DNA of 64,000 bases from JAEUIE01 sp035430005 (GCA_035430005.1 DAOMFV010000007.1:1-64000), one strand, 5' to 3'; numbered from the stretch's first letter, positions 35,937-45,030 are shown. Program-made: numbers and translations. Notes: generated by a model not told the origin, from the sequence alone.

Positions 35937-37364
35937 GTGCGTAGTGATGAAATCGTCGTACTTGGCTTCTTAACAGCTGATTTGGCATTCAGAGTGTTTT
36001 CTGAACACACAACTTGCCCATCGCACTGGAATCAATGGGGTCGCCCACGTATTGTTCTTGCCTACATGGAACAGAACGTACCTAAGCAACGGCCTCCCCG
36101 AATGGCGTATGCAGGATTGGATTTCATCAAAGCGGCATTTTGCCCCTTAGAATTCAACGCGATGAAACTGCAGGAGCATCCGGGCTTCGTGTTCTTGAAA
36201 AACGACGAAGCTCTCGCTGATCTGGAGGTTGGTCACAACCTCAATTATCCTCGTCAATTCCCTTACACCGACATTCATGGAAACCGTAAGAATGGAACGC
36301 AGATTATTACGGCACCCTTTGGGCTGGCCCCCAAAGACTTCGATATGTTTCTAGGACTCTACACCTACTTAAAGAAACAACCCGAGTTGCCATCTGATGG
36401 GCAACTCCATGTCACAATCGATTTTCTGGCTCGGCAGTTGCAGTTGCCCGTTACCTGCCAAAAGGACTATCTGCGGGTACGAAGCCGTTTATTTAGGTTC
36501 TCGTATGTGAAATACACGAATACAGCACTTTGGAATGTGCAGACGAAAAGCTACGACATCGTGAACTTCGGATTCTACAACTTGGCCGCACTTTCCCGTT
36601 TCACCCAGTCACGCCGGCCTATCAGTTTGCAATGGGATCCAACGTTCCTGAACATGATTGGTAAGTCGGCCTTCCTATCCTTCGACTTCGAACTGTACCG
36701 AACACTGTCTCCTGTCCTTCGCCGCTTCTACTTGATTGCCAATCGCGATGGTTGGAACCAACTCAACTCATCCATTTACCAAGCCGATGCATTCGCCATC
36801 CATCAAATCGGGTACCGCGACGATGCCCAGCTTGGAAGACTCCGACTTCAGAAGTTGAAGAGAATGCTTGCTGAGGCTGAAGACCTCGGGCTCATCCGGC
36901 CTTCGGCATCATTCAATGGGTATTTTCAGAAAGCTGCATCCGGCCCGCATGCTGGCCAACTCCTTCTACGCTGGAGCAGAGGTCCGGCTCTCCGCACGAA
37001 GCAAGCTAAGGAGGCGACGACACTCACCACGAGCCTTGATGCAGATGCTCTCTATGCTCAGTGCATAGAACTGACGGATGAGAATATGCAACCGATGAAC
37101 GCACTTACCTTCCGGCGACTCGTGTCTGAACACGGACGCGATAAGATGCAGAAGCACATCGCGATCATCCTTGCTCAGAAGGAACATCAACCTAAGTCTT
37201 TCAAGAAAAGTGAGGTGGCGGCGTATGTGAATCGACTTCAGAATGATCATCCGGCTCCCGACTGGTACGTCGCACTTCAGAAAGAAGAACGACTGGCTGT
37301 ACATAGTAAAGTGGAGCCTAATCAATTCTCGTCAGAGCTCTACGGGACTCTGTTCCACAAGTGA
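35937..37364 (+). CDS. Plasmid replication initiator protein (RepA-like)
   Basis: Up to 475 residues are encoded, starting with GTG at 35937. An ATG at 36066 (MEQNVPKQ) is a credible alternative, since the region before it contains a GTGTT-TTCTG-AACAC inverted repeat that could be an operator. The conserved core starts near PFGLAPKDFDMFLGLYTYL, as in replication initiator protein A families, and has winged-helix-like segments. Five iterons lie directly downstream and partition and helicase genes follow, which strongly supports a replication role. No enzyme motif is expected. Confidence 0.8.
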   Translation: MRSDEIVVLGFLTADLAFRVFSEHTTCPSHWNQWGRPRIVLAYMEQNVPKQRPPRMAYAGLDFIKAAFCPLEFNAMKLQEHPGFVFLKNDEALADLEVGHNLNYPRQFPYTDIHGNRKNGTQIITAPFGLAPKDFDMFLGLYTYLKKQPELPSDGQLHVTIDFLARQLQLPVTCQKDYLRVRSRLFRFSYVKYTNTALWNVQTKSYDIVNFGFYNLAALSRFTQSRRPISLQWDPTFLNMIGKSAFLSFDFELYRTLSPVLRRFYLIANRDGWNQLNSSIYQADAFAIHQIGYRDDAQLGRLRLQKLKRMLAEAEDLGLIRPSASFNGYFQKAASGPHAGQLLLRWSRGPALRTKQAKEATTLTTSLDADALYAQCIELTDENMQPMNALTFRRLVSEHGRDKMQKHIAIILAQKEHQPKSFKKSEVAAYVNRLQNDHPAPDWYVALQKEERLAVHSKVEPNQFSSELYGTLFHK

Positions 37365-37370
37365 AAACTA

Positions 37371-37516
37371 GTGGGCGTGGCGATACAGGTAATCCGTCAT
37401 TTTTCGTGGGTGTTGCGATACGACTTTTGGTGGGTCTGCCGATACACCAGATGCCCGTTATTTGGTGGGTGTGGCGATACATGTAAGTGCACACCTATGG
37501 TGGGTGTGGCGATACA
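37371..37516 (+). repeat. Five iterons, probable origin of replication
   Basis: Five direct copies of a 17-base repeat, consensus GTGGGTGTGGCGATACA, start at 37371, 37406, 37430, 37465 and 37500. Copies 4 and 5 are exact; copies 1-3 differ at one to three bases. The steps are 35, 24, 35 and 35 bases, so one step is shorter by 11 bases, about one helical turn. The array begins seven bases after the rep stop codon, a common place for an iteron-type theta origin. Confidence 0.85.
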
Positions 37517-37793
37517 CTCCTTCAGTGTACTTTGGCTTCAAGATGCTACTTTCTCATGCTCTATGCCTACGAGCGCTCATGAACTCATGGCATAAGGAGT
37601 CAACGAGCGTTTTGCCGCATATTCATAAGACCGGTCTACGTTTCTAACAACGGTTAGAGAACTGTTTACTCTAGTCATGTACTACCGTCGTTATTGGAGA
37701 AACGGATGAAATAGGCAGAGGGACGACTGCCGCTTACAGCGATTCATGTTCACTCTTGGCGCAGTGCCATCAGGCGAGGTACTGTGACCACCG
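37517..37793. other. Non-coding region between iterons and parA
   Basis: No credible gene was found. It contains an imperfect palindrome AACGGTT-AGAG-AACTGTT near 37650 and moderately AT-rich stretches. It may hold the rest of the origin, the parA promoter or a centromere, but none can be pinned down. Confidence 0.4.
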
Positions 37794-38663
37794 ATGCCTG
37801 GCACGACACCACGCACCGGCCCTGTGCGACTCGCCTTCTGGTATGGCAAAGGCGGAGTTGGAAAATCCACGACGACTATCCTCCTCGCACTCTCCCTCGC
37901 TCGTCATGGCGACCAGGTGCTTGTGATCGACCTTGATCCCGAGTGCGGGACTTCACGTGATTTCGTCGGAAAAAAACTTCTCGGTGTCCAAGACAACTTG
38001 AAGTCGTTCCTGGAGAGTGACCTCCTCACTCCCCCGCCCATCATTGCCACTGGCATCGAAGGACTCGCCGTGACGCCGTGCCCTCCCGACGAACAACGGT
38101 TCTTCCGGTACTTCCCTGAACATTCATCGAAACTCGCCGACAGTCTCTCGCTCATTGGCCCCGACCTCGATTACATTCTCATGGATGTACCAAACCAGTT
38201 CGACAACATTGTGGAACTTGGCCTCATCGCGGCAGAGCATGTGGTGCTACCCGTAGAACTCACCGCAGATTGTGTCGAGCGTCTGCCGACCGTGCTGCGA
38301 ATTATCACCGAAGCCAAGGCAGTGAATCCGAACCTGAAGATTCTTGGGGCACTCGCACTGGCAGCAACACCCAGTAATGGACACAAGCAGCCACTCTCCG
38401 CTAAGGAACGACTCATTTACGACGAGTACGATGCTGCTTTCCAGAAGCATGGCATCAAGTTTTTTAAGACGTTGATGTATCGCTCCGCCACGACCGTGGA
38501 AGAGGCCCGCAGTAGTGCGGACCTCCGGTATCTACATTGGACGGCCCGTCGACGTTTCAACAGCCTCTTAAATGAAATCAAACTCCGTATCACTTCTCCC
38601 CTTTCCTATGGCACAGTCAGGAACCCTCAGTCTCGCAGCAAGGCGACGGAAGCAGTCGCTTGA
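37794..38663 (+). CDS. parA: ParA-family plasmid partition ATPase
   Basis: The 289-residue product has the deviant Walker A KGGVGKST near the N-terminus, then LVIDLDPECGTSRDF and YILMDVPNQFDNI as the A' and B regions. No N-terminal helix-turn-helix extension is present, so it belongs to the shorter ParA type. It would drive plasmid segregation with the ParB encoded next, whose gene overlaps it by 56 bases. Confidence 0.9.
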   Translation: MPGTTPRTGPVRLAFWYGKGGVGKSTTTILLALSLARHGDQVLVIDLDPECGTSRDFVGKKLLGVQDNLKSFLESDLLTPPPIIATGIEGLAVTPCPPDEQRFFRYFPEHSSKLADSLSLIGPDLDYILMDVPNQFDNIVELGLIAAEHVVLPVELTADCVERLPTVLRIITEAKAVNPNLKILGALALAATPSNGHKQPLSAKERLIYDEYDAAFQKHGIKFFKTLMYRSATTVEEARSSADLRYLHWTARRRFNSLLNEIKLRITSPLSYGTVRNPQSRSKATEAVA

Positions 38664-39681
38664 GCGTAAGGAACAAACTGCGGCTGAAGTGATTACCGGC
38701 CCAGTTCCCGAAGCACGCTCCCTCTCCTTCACCGGAAACATCTTGCAACAGGCCATGCCGCAAAAACTCCAGGAGTCTGGACGTGTGGCTTTTGAGACGA
38801 CAGGCCAGCCCCGTGTCGCTCTGTATGATCCAACTCTACTGGCTCCCAACCCGCAACGCGGGAGGCTGGTAGACCGTGGACTTGAAGAACTTGCCAAGAG
38901 CCTAGATGCCCATGGACAGCAAGAACCCATTGTTGCCAGAGTTATTACCGAAGCTGATCGCAAACGATGGCCGGAAGCGTTCACCGAAGAACAACTGCTC
39001 GTCATCCTCTCCGGACATCGTCTCTTCTTCGCTCAACCCAAGAGCCGTCTTACACAATTGAAAGTGGAGTTATTGCTTCCCAAGCAAGGAGAAGACACTG
39101 CCGACTACGTTCGTCGTGCCTTGCAACGTGCAGCAATCAAGATCATGCACAGCCAGGCCTACACCATCCTTGATAAGGTGCATCAGTACTTGATTTGGCG
39201 TGATGAATACCAGCTAGGCGAACCGAAAGATGGCGAAGTTGCTGCCTACTTTGAAGTGAGCCGCACGGAAGCCCAACGATTGAAGGTGGTTTCAACACTA
39301 GACGAGAAAGTGTCGCAAGACATTCTCAATTCTGATCGTCGTCCTGCAGATGAAATCATCTATTTGATTGCCAATCGACCACCCGAAGAACAACGCAGTG
39401 CATTCGAGCGATACGGGAATCTGACCGTTTCCGCAGCTCGTGAACTCGCCAAGGAGGAGACGAAGCAAGAGAAATTGGAAGCACCTATACAAGGTGCGGG
39501 CAGACCCAGGAATTACTCAGCATCCATTCGCATTGATGGTTCTCCCATCATGTCGATCAGCACCAGCCTATCCTCGCAACAGTGGAAGAAGAGGGGTGGT
39601 GCCAAAGCGTTCTGGGAAGCAATCCGCAAGATCAGCCACAGCAAAGAATTACAAGAACGTCTGAAAGACGACTTGGATTGA
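38608..39681 (+). CDS. parB: ParB-like partition protein
   Basis: The start at 38608 (MAQSGTLSLAARR) is favoured over 38572; both lie inside the end of parA. The product (357 residues) has the ParB/RepB N-terminal core (GLEELAKSLDAHGQQEPIV, then ILSGHRLFFA) and a central helix-turn-helix region (GEVAAYFEVSRTEAQRLK). The canonical GERRxxA box is altered to GHRLFFA. ParB proteins bind parS and act as CTP-dependent clamps with ParA. Confidence 0.85.
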   Translation: MAQSGTLSLAARRRKQSLERKEQTAAEVITGPVPEARSLSFTGNILQQAMPQKLQESGRVAFETTGQPRVALYDPTLLAPNPQRGRLVDRGLEELAKSLDAHGQQEPIVARVITEADRKRWPEAFTEEQLLVILSGHRLFFAQPKSRLTQLKVELLLPKQGEDTADYVRRALQRAAIKIMHSQAYTILDKVHQYLIWRDEYQLGEPKDGEVAAYFEVSRTEAQRLKVVSTLDEKVSQDILNSDRRPADEIIYLIANRPPEEQRSAFERYGNLTVSAARELAKEETKQEKLEAPIQGAGRPRNYSASIRIDGSPIMSISTSLSSQQWKKRGGAKAFWEAIRKISHSKELQERLKDDLD

Positions 39682-39682
39682 T

Positions 39683-39726
39683 TGCCCGACGTCGGGCACC
39701 CCTTTAACTTGGCTCTAGGAGCCAAG
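39683..39726. terminator. Two hairpins between parB and dnaB
   Basis: TGCCCGAC-GTCGGGCA (39683-39698) is a perfect 16-base palindrome. CTTGGCTC-TAG-GAGCCAAG (39708-39726) follows, with a weakly T-rich tail. They probably end the parAB transcript; the first could also be a protein-binding palindrome such as parS. Confidence 0.5.
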
Positions 39727-39756
39727 CCTTGACTGCCTTCCCCGAATAATTGTCCG

Positions 39757-41115
39757 ATGGTACCTGGCTCTACGACATCACGGGCAGCACACACTCGTTT
39801 CCTTGCAGGTCAGCCGCACAATTCGGATGCTGAACAGTCCCTTTTAGGAGCACTGTTCATTGACCCGGAGCGTTTACTTGATGTCATCACGCTCGTCACG
39901 GCAGATGACTTCTATGATCCCATTCATCGTCGCATCTACGCAACACTCTGCACCTTACATGAGTCTCACCGGAAGATTGACTTCGTCACCGTCGCTGATG
40001 CTTTACGAGGTGACCCAGCACTTGAAGCGATTGGAGGTTCAGCGTACTTGGCTACTCTGAGCAACAGCGTCCCAACAAGCAGCCATGCCACCGAATATGC
40101 AGGCATCATCCGTGACAAAGCCCTGCACCGCAAACTCCTGAATGTGGGGGAACGCATTCAGGCCTTGGGGAAAGACGAAGGTGTGAGCGGTGAAGACGCT
40201 CTGGGCATGGCAGAAAATCTGCTCCTCCAAACCTCACGGCATAGCTCCGTCGATAAGCCCCAGCACATCGCCGAGGTGGGGGCCGAAAGCTATGAACGCT
40301 ATACCCATGTCTTCAACGCCAAAGACAAGACTGCACTTTTTGGGTTAACGACCGGGTTCCAGCGGCTTGATGATATGCTGACCGGACTTCCAGCCGGCCA
40401 CCTTATGATTGTCGCCGCACGTCCGAGCATGGGGAAGTCGGCATTCGCACTCGATATTGCACGTCATGTAGCAAGCAGCCAGCAGATGAATGTCGCCATC
40501 TTCTCCTTGGAGATGAGCAAGCAGGAGATCATGGATCGCGTGATCGCCGGGTACTTGGGCGTACAGACATGGAAGCTCAAGAAGGGAGAACTGACCCAAC
40601 AAGACTTTGAAAGAATGGGGACGCTCTTTGATCAACTCAAGAAACATCCAATCTATATCGATGACGATGCAGATACCACTCTCCAAAACTTGCGAAGCAA
40701 GGCGCGTCGCCTTCAAATGGAACACGGCCTGGACTTGCTCATCATTGACTACTTGCAACTCATCGAAGTCACCGACAAAGCTGCTGGCGAGAATCGTACA
40801 CAGCAAGTAAGCCACATCAGTAGACAACTGAAGAACTTGGCCCGTGAACTGCAAGCTCCCATCATCGCTCTATCCCAATTGTCACGAACTGTTGAGCAGC
40901 GGTCGCCGCCGATTCCAGTGTTGTCTGATTTGCGTGAATCGGGTTCCATTGAGCAGGACGCGGATAGCGTACTCATGCTCTACCGTCAGAGCATGTATGA
41001 CGAAGACTGTGATAATCCAACACTGACTGATGTCTACCTACGGAAAAACAGGCACGGCCCCACAGGGAGGATTGAGCTTCAGTTCAACGCTGCAAAGATG
41101 AGCTTTGCCGCGTGA
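39757..41115 (+). CDS. dnaB: Replicative DNA helicase (DnaB family), plasmid-borne
   Basis: The 452-residue product has the N-terminal DnaB domain (SDAEQSLLGALFIDPE) and RecA-like C-terminal domain. Walker A reads ARPSMGKSAFALDIA and Walker B reads LLIIDYLQLIE. SQLSRTVEQR and SDLRESGSIEQDAD are the later conserved blocks. A plasmid-encoded DnaB, with a primase at 51451, suggests partial independence from the host replisome. Confidence 0.92.
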   Translation: MVPGSTTSRAAHTRFLAGQPHNSDAEQSLLGALFIDPERLLDVITLVTADDFYDPIHRRIYATLCTLHESHRKIDFVTVADALRGDPALEAIGGSAYLATLSNSVPTSSHATEYAGIIRDKALHRKLLNVGERIQALGKDEGVSGEDALGMAENLLLQTSRHSSVDKPQHIAEVGAESYERYTHVFNAKDKTALFGLTTGFQRLDDMLTGLPAGHLMIVAARPSMGKSAFALDIARHVASSQQMNVAIFSLEMSKQEIMDRVIAGYLGVQTWKLKKGELTQQDFERMGTLFDQLKKHPIYIDDDADTTLQNLRSKARRLQMEHGLDLLIIDYLQLIEVTDKAAGENRTQQVSHISRQLKNLARELQAPIIALSQLSRTVEQRSPPIPVLSDLRESGSIEQDADSVLMLYRQSMYDEDCDNPTLTDVYLRKNRHGPTGRIELQFNAAKMSFAA

Positions 41116-41118
41116 CAG

Positions 41119-41332
41119 AGGTACCAATGATGCGGGTGCTGTAGTCGTTGGGGTTGTGCCACCTGGTACCTCATCGTCTCGCCACCGCCAGCTGGAGGGC
41201 TGGCGGGAGTTCCGGCGGCCAGGAGGCCAGCACGGAACCGCTTCCGCAAGCGGTACACCGCCCTATGAGGGCACGCCACTCGCGGCGCTATTCGCCCGCG
41301 AGAGCCCGTCCTCCACACGCCACCCCTCGATC
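41119..41332 (+). other. GC-rich hairpin-dense non-coding region
   Basis: Successive complementary pairs are visible. AGGTACCA (41119-41126) pairs with TGGTACCT (41164-41171). Next come CCAGC-TGGAG-GGCTGG, GGCC-AGGA-GGCC, ACCGCTT-CCGC-AAGCGGT, GCCCT-ATG-AGGGC, and CTCGCGG pairing with CCCGCGAG. CGCGAGAGCCCG (near 41296) can also pair with CGGGCTCTCGCG inside element copy A. The sequence is far more GC-rich than its surroundings and no convincing gene was found. It may be the 5' part of a large structured RNA, or a replication site behind dnaB. Confidence 0.55.
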
Positions 41333-41467
41333 ACCTCGGGGATACTGGCGGCTCGGCCGGGCTCTCGCGGCCTTTCCTGCATGATGATCATCAAAAGGAA
41401 GGCCGCTCGTGGCGTGCCGCACTCCTCCCGCGTCCGGACCACCCGGACGCGGCCACTCTGCGAAGCA
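41333..41467 (+). repeat. Structured repeat element, copy A
   Basis: The left arm (41333-41372) is identical to that of copy B except for one extra G. The right arm (41401-41451) differs by four transitions in 51 bases. Between them, 28 bases (41373-41400) share nothing with copy B. GCGGCC and GGCCGC close that loop, and TTTCCT/AGGAA can extend the stem. Downstream, CGCGTCCGG and CCGGACGCG form a nine-pair hairpin. The same hairpin is conserved in copy B by paired changes. It lies between dnaB and the patatin-like gene. Confidence 0.75.
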
Positions 41468-41570
41468 GCACACCGCTGTATCAGTTCTCTCTTTGTCGCT
41501 CGACCATATCATAAGATCTGACCAATTGAGGAATGTGCCACATTTTCACCGACATTTTTGGTACTGAAAA

Positions 41571-43190
41571 ATGAACCTGAATGACAATATTCTTCATCAG
41601 CCGAATCAACTTCCCGCTCCTCCTGTTCAGGCTCCCCCTCTTGGTCTTGACCTGTCCCTTTCGGGTGGGGGCATTCGAGCCACTCTCTACCATCTTGGCG
41701 TTTTTGTGCACCTTGCCAACACCGGCAGACTGCCCAACGTCAAAACCATAGTCTCTGTATCGGGGGGGAGCATCACTTCGGCACATTTTGGAAAGTATTG
41801 GCGTCGAGCCGTTGAATCCCACGAGGGATTTATTGAGGTGGCAAGTACTCTTGTTCGATTCACTCGGACCAACGTCCGCGATACCGTGCTAGTTCCTTGG
41901 ATACGCTCCCGTCTCTTCTTTCGTTGGCGTAACAGGAAATTGTCCAGAACCGCACGGCTGGAAGCTGCCTATCAAAAGCACTTTGGCGAGACCACATTGG
42001 GGGACATACAAGGCCCTGACTTTCCACAACTTGCCATAGTCGCGACGGATCCCATTCAAAATGAACGTGTTGCTTTCACACAAAGTGACATTATTCAATT
42101 TCGCATCGACGATCCTGACAGAGCACCAACGCACATCGATGGTACAGGTGCCAGATTGTCGGTAGCAGTTGCAGCATCATCTTGTTTCCCACTAGTGTTC
42201 CCAGCCCTCACACTCAACGCTAATGATTTGGGTTTGGTGTTTCGTGAAGCCAGAGAAACCATGCTACTCAAGGATGGTGGCCTTGCTGGGAACATCGGCG
42301 TCAACATTCTGCTGGAAATGCGTCGTCTACAAAACAATCCGGAACGAGCTACCCTTGTCAGCAGTGCGGAGAGGCCACTGATCAGGCGACCCTCCGATAC
42401 GATGTACAATGACGCCAATGTAAATTTCGGTGCACTCAGTGCAGATGAAATTGCACGAGCTCGTGAAGTGCTTGGCCAAAACTTTGTTTGTACACAATTC
42501 GCAGAGCGGAATCGCAATCCTTTCGGTTTACAGCATCTAACTGAAACTGCCCTGTTTCAATACCGCACCGATCTTGACTCGCCAACATGGCAAGAAGCGC
42601 ACGCATTGTTGCTTCATGGTGCCGCTTCAGCCCAGCGAGAATATGGAGAAACTGCCGAAGACATGAGTCGTGTTAATCAACAGACGATTCGCTCAATACT
42701 CAGCAAAGCTGGGTGCGCCCAAGCACTGGCAATCCCCACCAGTGCAGATATTTCGTCCTGTGGCACGTGTCCAAAAGCTCATGTCATCAGAACACTCATT
42801 CTGACTATTTTCACCTTCATTGTAGGGTTGTTGATTTTCATATCCTTGGCGCTTCGATGGTGGTACTACCATCCTCCTTACCCGCTGAACGATATCCATG
42901 CCCACATTGCAATGATCAAGAGAACTACTCTTGACCACACCGAAGAACCATACAAACGCGAAATGGAGGGGAAGATAGTAACTTGGCCGGCCAAGGTTGA
43001 TTACATCGATATGGACGGCAAAAAAGGTCGGCTGTCGGTTTTACACGAAGGAGCCAAGTACGACTTATTCGTTAAGTTCGCTAACCCATCAGTCATCCTC
43101 GCCATCAATCAAACTGTCACCGTTAGTGGACGAGTGACCGAATCAACGAGTAGCGGGACATATCTTGAGGAGGTGGTTGTTGTAAAGTAA
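41571..43190 (+). CDS. Patatin-like phospholipase with C-terminal membrane anchor
   Basis: The 539-residue product has the oxyanion loop SGGGIRATLYHLGVF (from residue 31), a nucleophile region VSVSGGS (S64; the usual GxSxG has its first Gly replaced) and the DGG motif with D235 (LKDGGLAGN). A membrane helix lies near residues 408-430 (LILTIFTFIVGLLIFISLAL). A small OB-like domain ends the protein (TVSGRVTESTSSG). It probably hydrolyses acyl esters of membrane lipids. Patatins also serve as defence effectors, but no cyclase or sensor gene is adjacent. Confidence 0.75.
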   Translation: MNLNDNILHQPNQLPAPPVQAPPLGLDLSLSGGGIRATLYHLGVFVHLANTGRLPNVKTIVSVSGGSITSAHFGKYWRRAVESHEGFIEVASTLVRFTRTNVRDTVLVPWIRSRLFFRWRNRKLSRTARLEAAYQKHFGETTLGDIQGPDFPQLAIVATDPIQNERVAFTQSDIIQFRIDDPDRAPTHIDGTGARLSVAVAASSCFPLVFPALTLNANDLGLVFREARETMLLKDGGLAGNIGVNILLEMRRLQNNPERATLVSSAERPLIRRPSDTMYNDANVNFGALSADEIARAREVLGQNFVCTQFAERNRNPFGLQHLTETALFQYRTDLDSPTWQEAHALLLHGAASAQREYGETAEDMSRVNQQTIRSILSKAGCAQALAIPTSADISSCGTCPKAHVIRTLILTIFTFIVGLLIFISLALRWWYYHPPYPLNDIHAHIAMIKRTTLDHTEEPYKREMEGKIVTWPAKVDYIDMDGKKGRLSVLHEGAKYDLFVKFANPSVILAINQTVTVSGRVTESTSSGTYLEEVVVVK

Positions 43191-43198
43191 GCCTTGGT

Positions 43199-43567
43199 TT
43201 ACCGCTTCAAACTGGTCCCCAGTTCTAAAAGTGCATTCTTTATAGCGGCTTCTTTGGCATCAGCAGGAGTGGGATACAACTTCTCAGCTAAATCGCGGAT
43301 GGCATCGCCAGCACGGTCATTCTTCAGATCGCCGCTAGCATAGACACTCTTATATTCGTACGTCCCCATCTGAGAATACGACGTTCCGCTGCGGGACCCG
43401 CCAAACAGTCGTCCTAGTGGTCCACGAGCACATGGGTCATCGCAACAGACAATCGTTGAGCCTGAGGTACAGGGAGAACTCCTCCTGCAGCCACCGCTGG
43501 CTTCGGCTGTAGAAAGGCTAACTCCAGCTACCAACATCGTGGCAATTGCCTTCAGCGGAAATGTCAT
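43199..43567 (-). CDS. Small secreted Cys-containing protein
   Basis: The start at 43567 follows AGGAG. The product (122 residues) has a signal peptide ending STAEASG. A Cys-rich segment (GCRRSSPC, IVCCDDPC) follows, then a Ser/Gly/Tyr-rich linker and a helical C-terminus (DAIRDLAEKLYPTPADAKE). No family was recognised. It is convergent with the patatin-like gene. Confidence 0.55.
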   Translation of the reverse strand: MTFPLKAIATMLVAGVSLSTAEASGGCRRSSPCTSGSTIVCCDDPCARGPLGRLFGGSRSGTSYSQMGTYEYKSVYASGDLKNDRAGDAIRDLAEKLYPTPADAKEAAIKNALLELGTSLKR

Positions 43568-43743
43568 CGTAAGCTCCTGCAACGAACCAATACTAGAGGT
43601 CAGCTAACATACTTGTAACAATTTCATTTATTGCCTGCAAACAGCTTTGTCACAATCACTCCCATCTCAATGGCGACTTCACTGAAATGCCCTTCCTGAT
43701 CACTATAACCGTTACAACCGATTTCGGTTTGTTTCTATTTTCA

Positions 43744-43777
43744 AATGCCGCATTCAGTGATTGCTGAATGCGGCATT
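43744..43777 (-). terminator. Strong hairpin downstream of the second DsbA-like gene
   Basis: A 14-pair perfect stem, AATGCCGCATTCAG and its complement, encloses a six-base loop. On the minus strand it is followed by TTGAAAATAG. It lies 12 bases after the stop at 43789. Confidence 0.65.
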
Positions 43778-43788
43778 GATAAACCTGA

Positions 43789-44565
43789 TCACTTCAAAAA
43801 ACCATCAATGACCGTCTTGAATTGCTCAAAGGGCAATGCTCCCGACAGTAGTTTGTTCTCTTGAGTCTTGCGATTCACGATCACATTACCTGGCGTGCCA
43901 CTGATACCGGCAGCGGTGCCTCCTGCCATCATGGTCTTCACATGGTCGGCATACTTACCACTATCAAGGCAAGTTTGAAACTGGTCCGCATTCAGTCCGA
44001 TTGCTTTAGCAGCAACTGGTAGTTCAGTTAACGGAAAACCAGTTCCATTGCTGGTCGTCTTGTCAAAAATGATATCCGCAAATCTCCAGAAGGCGTCGTT
44101 GCCACCCTGTTCTGCTGCACAGTCGACAGCTTCCTCTTCTTTTTGGGCATTTGCATGGAAGTTCAATGGATAATGACGGTAGATCCAAAGCACATCCTTG
44201 GAATACGTTTCCATGATTTGCTTCATCGTTGAATGGTGACGTTTGCAAAACGGACATTCGAAATCCGAATATTCGATGACCGCAACCGAAGCATTCGGAT
44301 TCCCGCGTATGTGATCTGTCTTCACATCAATAGGAGGCAAGTTCTGTACGGATTCAGGCTCTTTCGGTTGCTGTGGGAGTGGAGTGGGCGTCGTCCCCGG
44401 AGCTTGGTTGGCTTGATTGGGGATGCCTGGAGTAGCCGGTATTTGAGTCGCAAAAATATATCCCAGGATGAGACCCATCAGGCCCACCGAGACAGCAAAC
44501 CAGTTGATACTTGATTTCCTATGATGGGCATGGAGATCGTCTGGAGGTATCGATTTTGAAGACAT
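43789..44565 (-). CDS. Membrane-anchored DsbA-family oxidoreductase, paralogue of 13583
   Basis: The 258-residue product has an N-terminal membrane helix (VSVGLMGLILGYIFATQIP), a Pro/Gln linker, the active site EYSDFECPFCKRH and the cis-Pro loop ISGTPGNV. It is clearly related along its whole length to the 13583 product, including GLMGLI in the anchor and TTSNGTGF/L. The leader in front of the ATG is pyrimidine-rich (CCTCCTATTTTC) and has no Shine-Dalgarno site, like the genes of the copper block and unlike the genes around it. Confidence 0.87.
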   Translation of the reverse strand: MSSKSIPPDDLHAHHRKSSINWFAVSVGLMGLILGYIFATQIPATPGIPNQANQAPGTTPTPLPQQPKEPESVQNLPPIDVKTDHIRGNPNASVAVIEYSDFECPFCKRHHSTMKQIMETYSKDVLWIYRHYPLNFHANAQKEEEAVDCAAEQGGNDAFWRFADIIFDKTTSNGTGFPLTELPVAAKAIGLNADQFQTCLDSGKYADHVKTMMAGGTAAGISGTPGNVIVNRKTQENKLLSGALPFEQFKTVIDGFLK

Positions 44566-44604
44566 GAAAATAGGAGGGACGAAATAAAGAAATGATCATG
44601 CGTT

Positions 44605-45030
44605 CTAGAGTTGCAGCACCACTGTGTGTCTCAAATGATTGTCTGATATGCCTCGTTGATCGAGATGGAGATGGTGTATCTGCTTCTCTTGGAACCAAGC
44701 TAACTCCCATAGTTGATGCACGAAGGTGCAATGCTCCCTGACGGGGAATGGCACTGACAATATTCGTTCAATGTTGGCATTTCCGCAAACACTAGAAATC
44801 AACGCAAGTGTGACGGAGCTGTTCGCAACGAATTTCGACGCAAGGTCACAGGCGTGACATCCTGTAGATGTAGCCACCGAAGCCGTGACAGTTCTATGTA
44901 CCACACCTACTATCTGTGTCCGCTGTTTTTCTCCGCTCGATAAAGCAGCAACACTCCTTTGAGAAAGATGAGGCAAATCGATGCCCACAACAATACGAAG
45001 CACGAGTACGACGATTGCGAACAACTTCAT
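44605..45030 (-). CDS. Small secreted protein upstream of the second DsbA-like gene
   Basis: The 141-residue product has an N-terminal signal (MKLFAIVVLVLRIVVGIDL). A middle part with STGCHACDLASKF follows, then a tail with His residues (QEKQIHHLHLDQRG) ending HTVVLQL. The end is like that of the 11723 product (DTIVLRL), and both genes precede a DsbA-like gene and have a promoter set seven or eight bases before the ATG. Direct likeness is limited, so orthology is tentative. It has no ribosome binding site. Confidence 0.5.
   Translation of the reverse strand: MKLFAIVVLVLRIVVGIDLPHLSQRSVAALSSGEKQRTQIVGVVHRTVTASVATSTGCHACDLASKFVANSSVTLALISSVCGNANIERILSVPFPVREHCTFVHQLWELAWFQEKQIHHLHLDQRGISDNHLRHTVVLQL

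Noticed and set aside
37371..37516. Short regularly spaced repeats resembling a CRISPR array
   Set aside because: The repeats are 17 bases with gaps of 7 or 18 bases, directly behind a rep gene, and no cas gene is present. They fit iterons.
37371..37647. Open frames running through the iterons (repeated VGVAIH-type peptides)
   Set aside because: The repeated peptide is produced by translating the DNA repeats; there is no ribosome binding site.
41105..41521. Open frames on both strands of the GC-rich region behind dnaB
   Set aside because: They arise from high GC and few stop codons, lack start signals and known domains, and the DNA is better explained by hairpins shared with 48243-48375.
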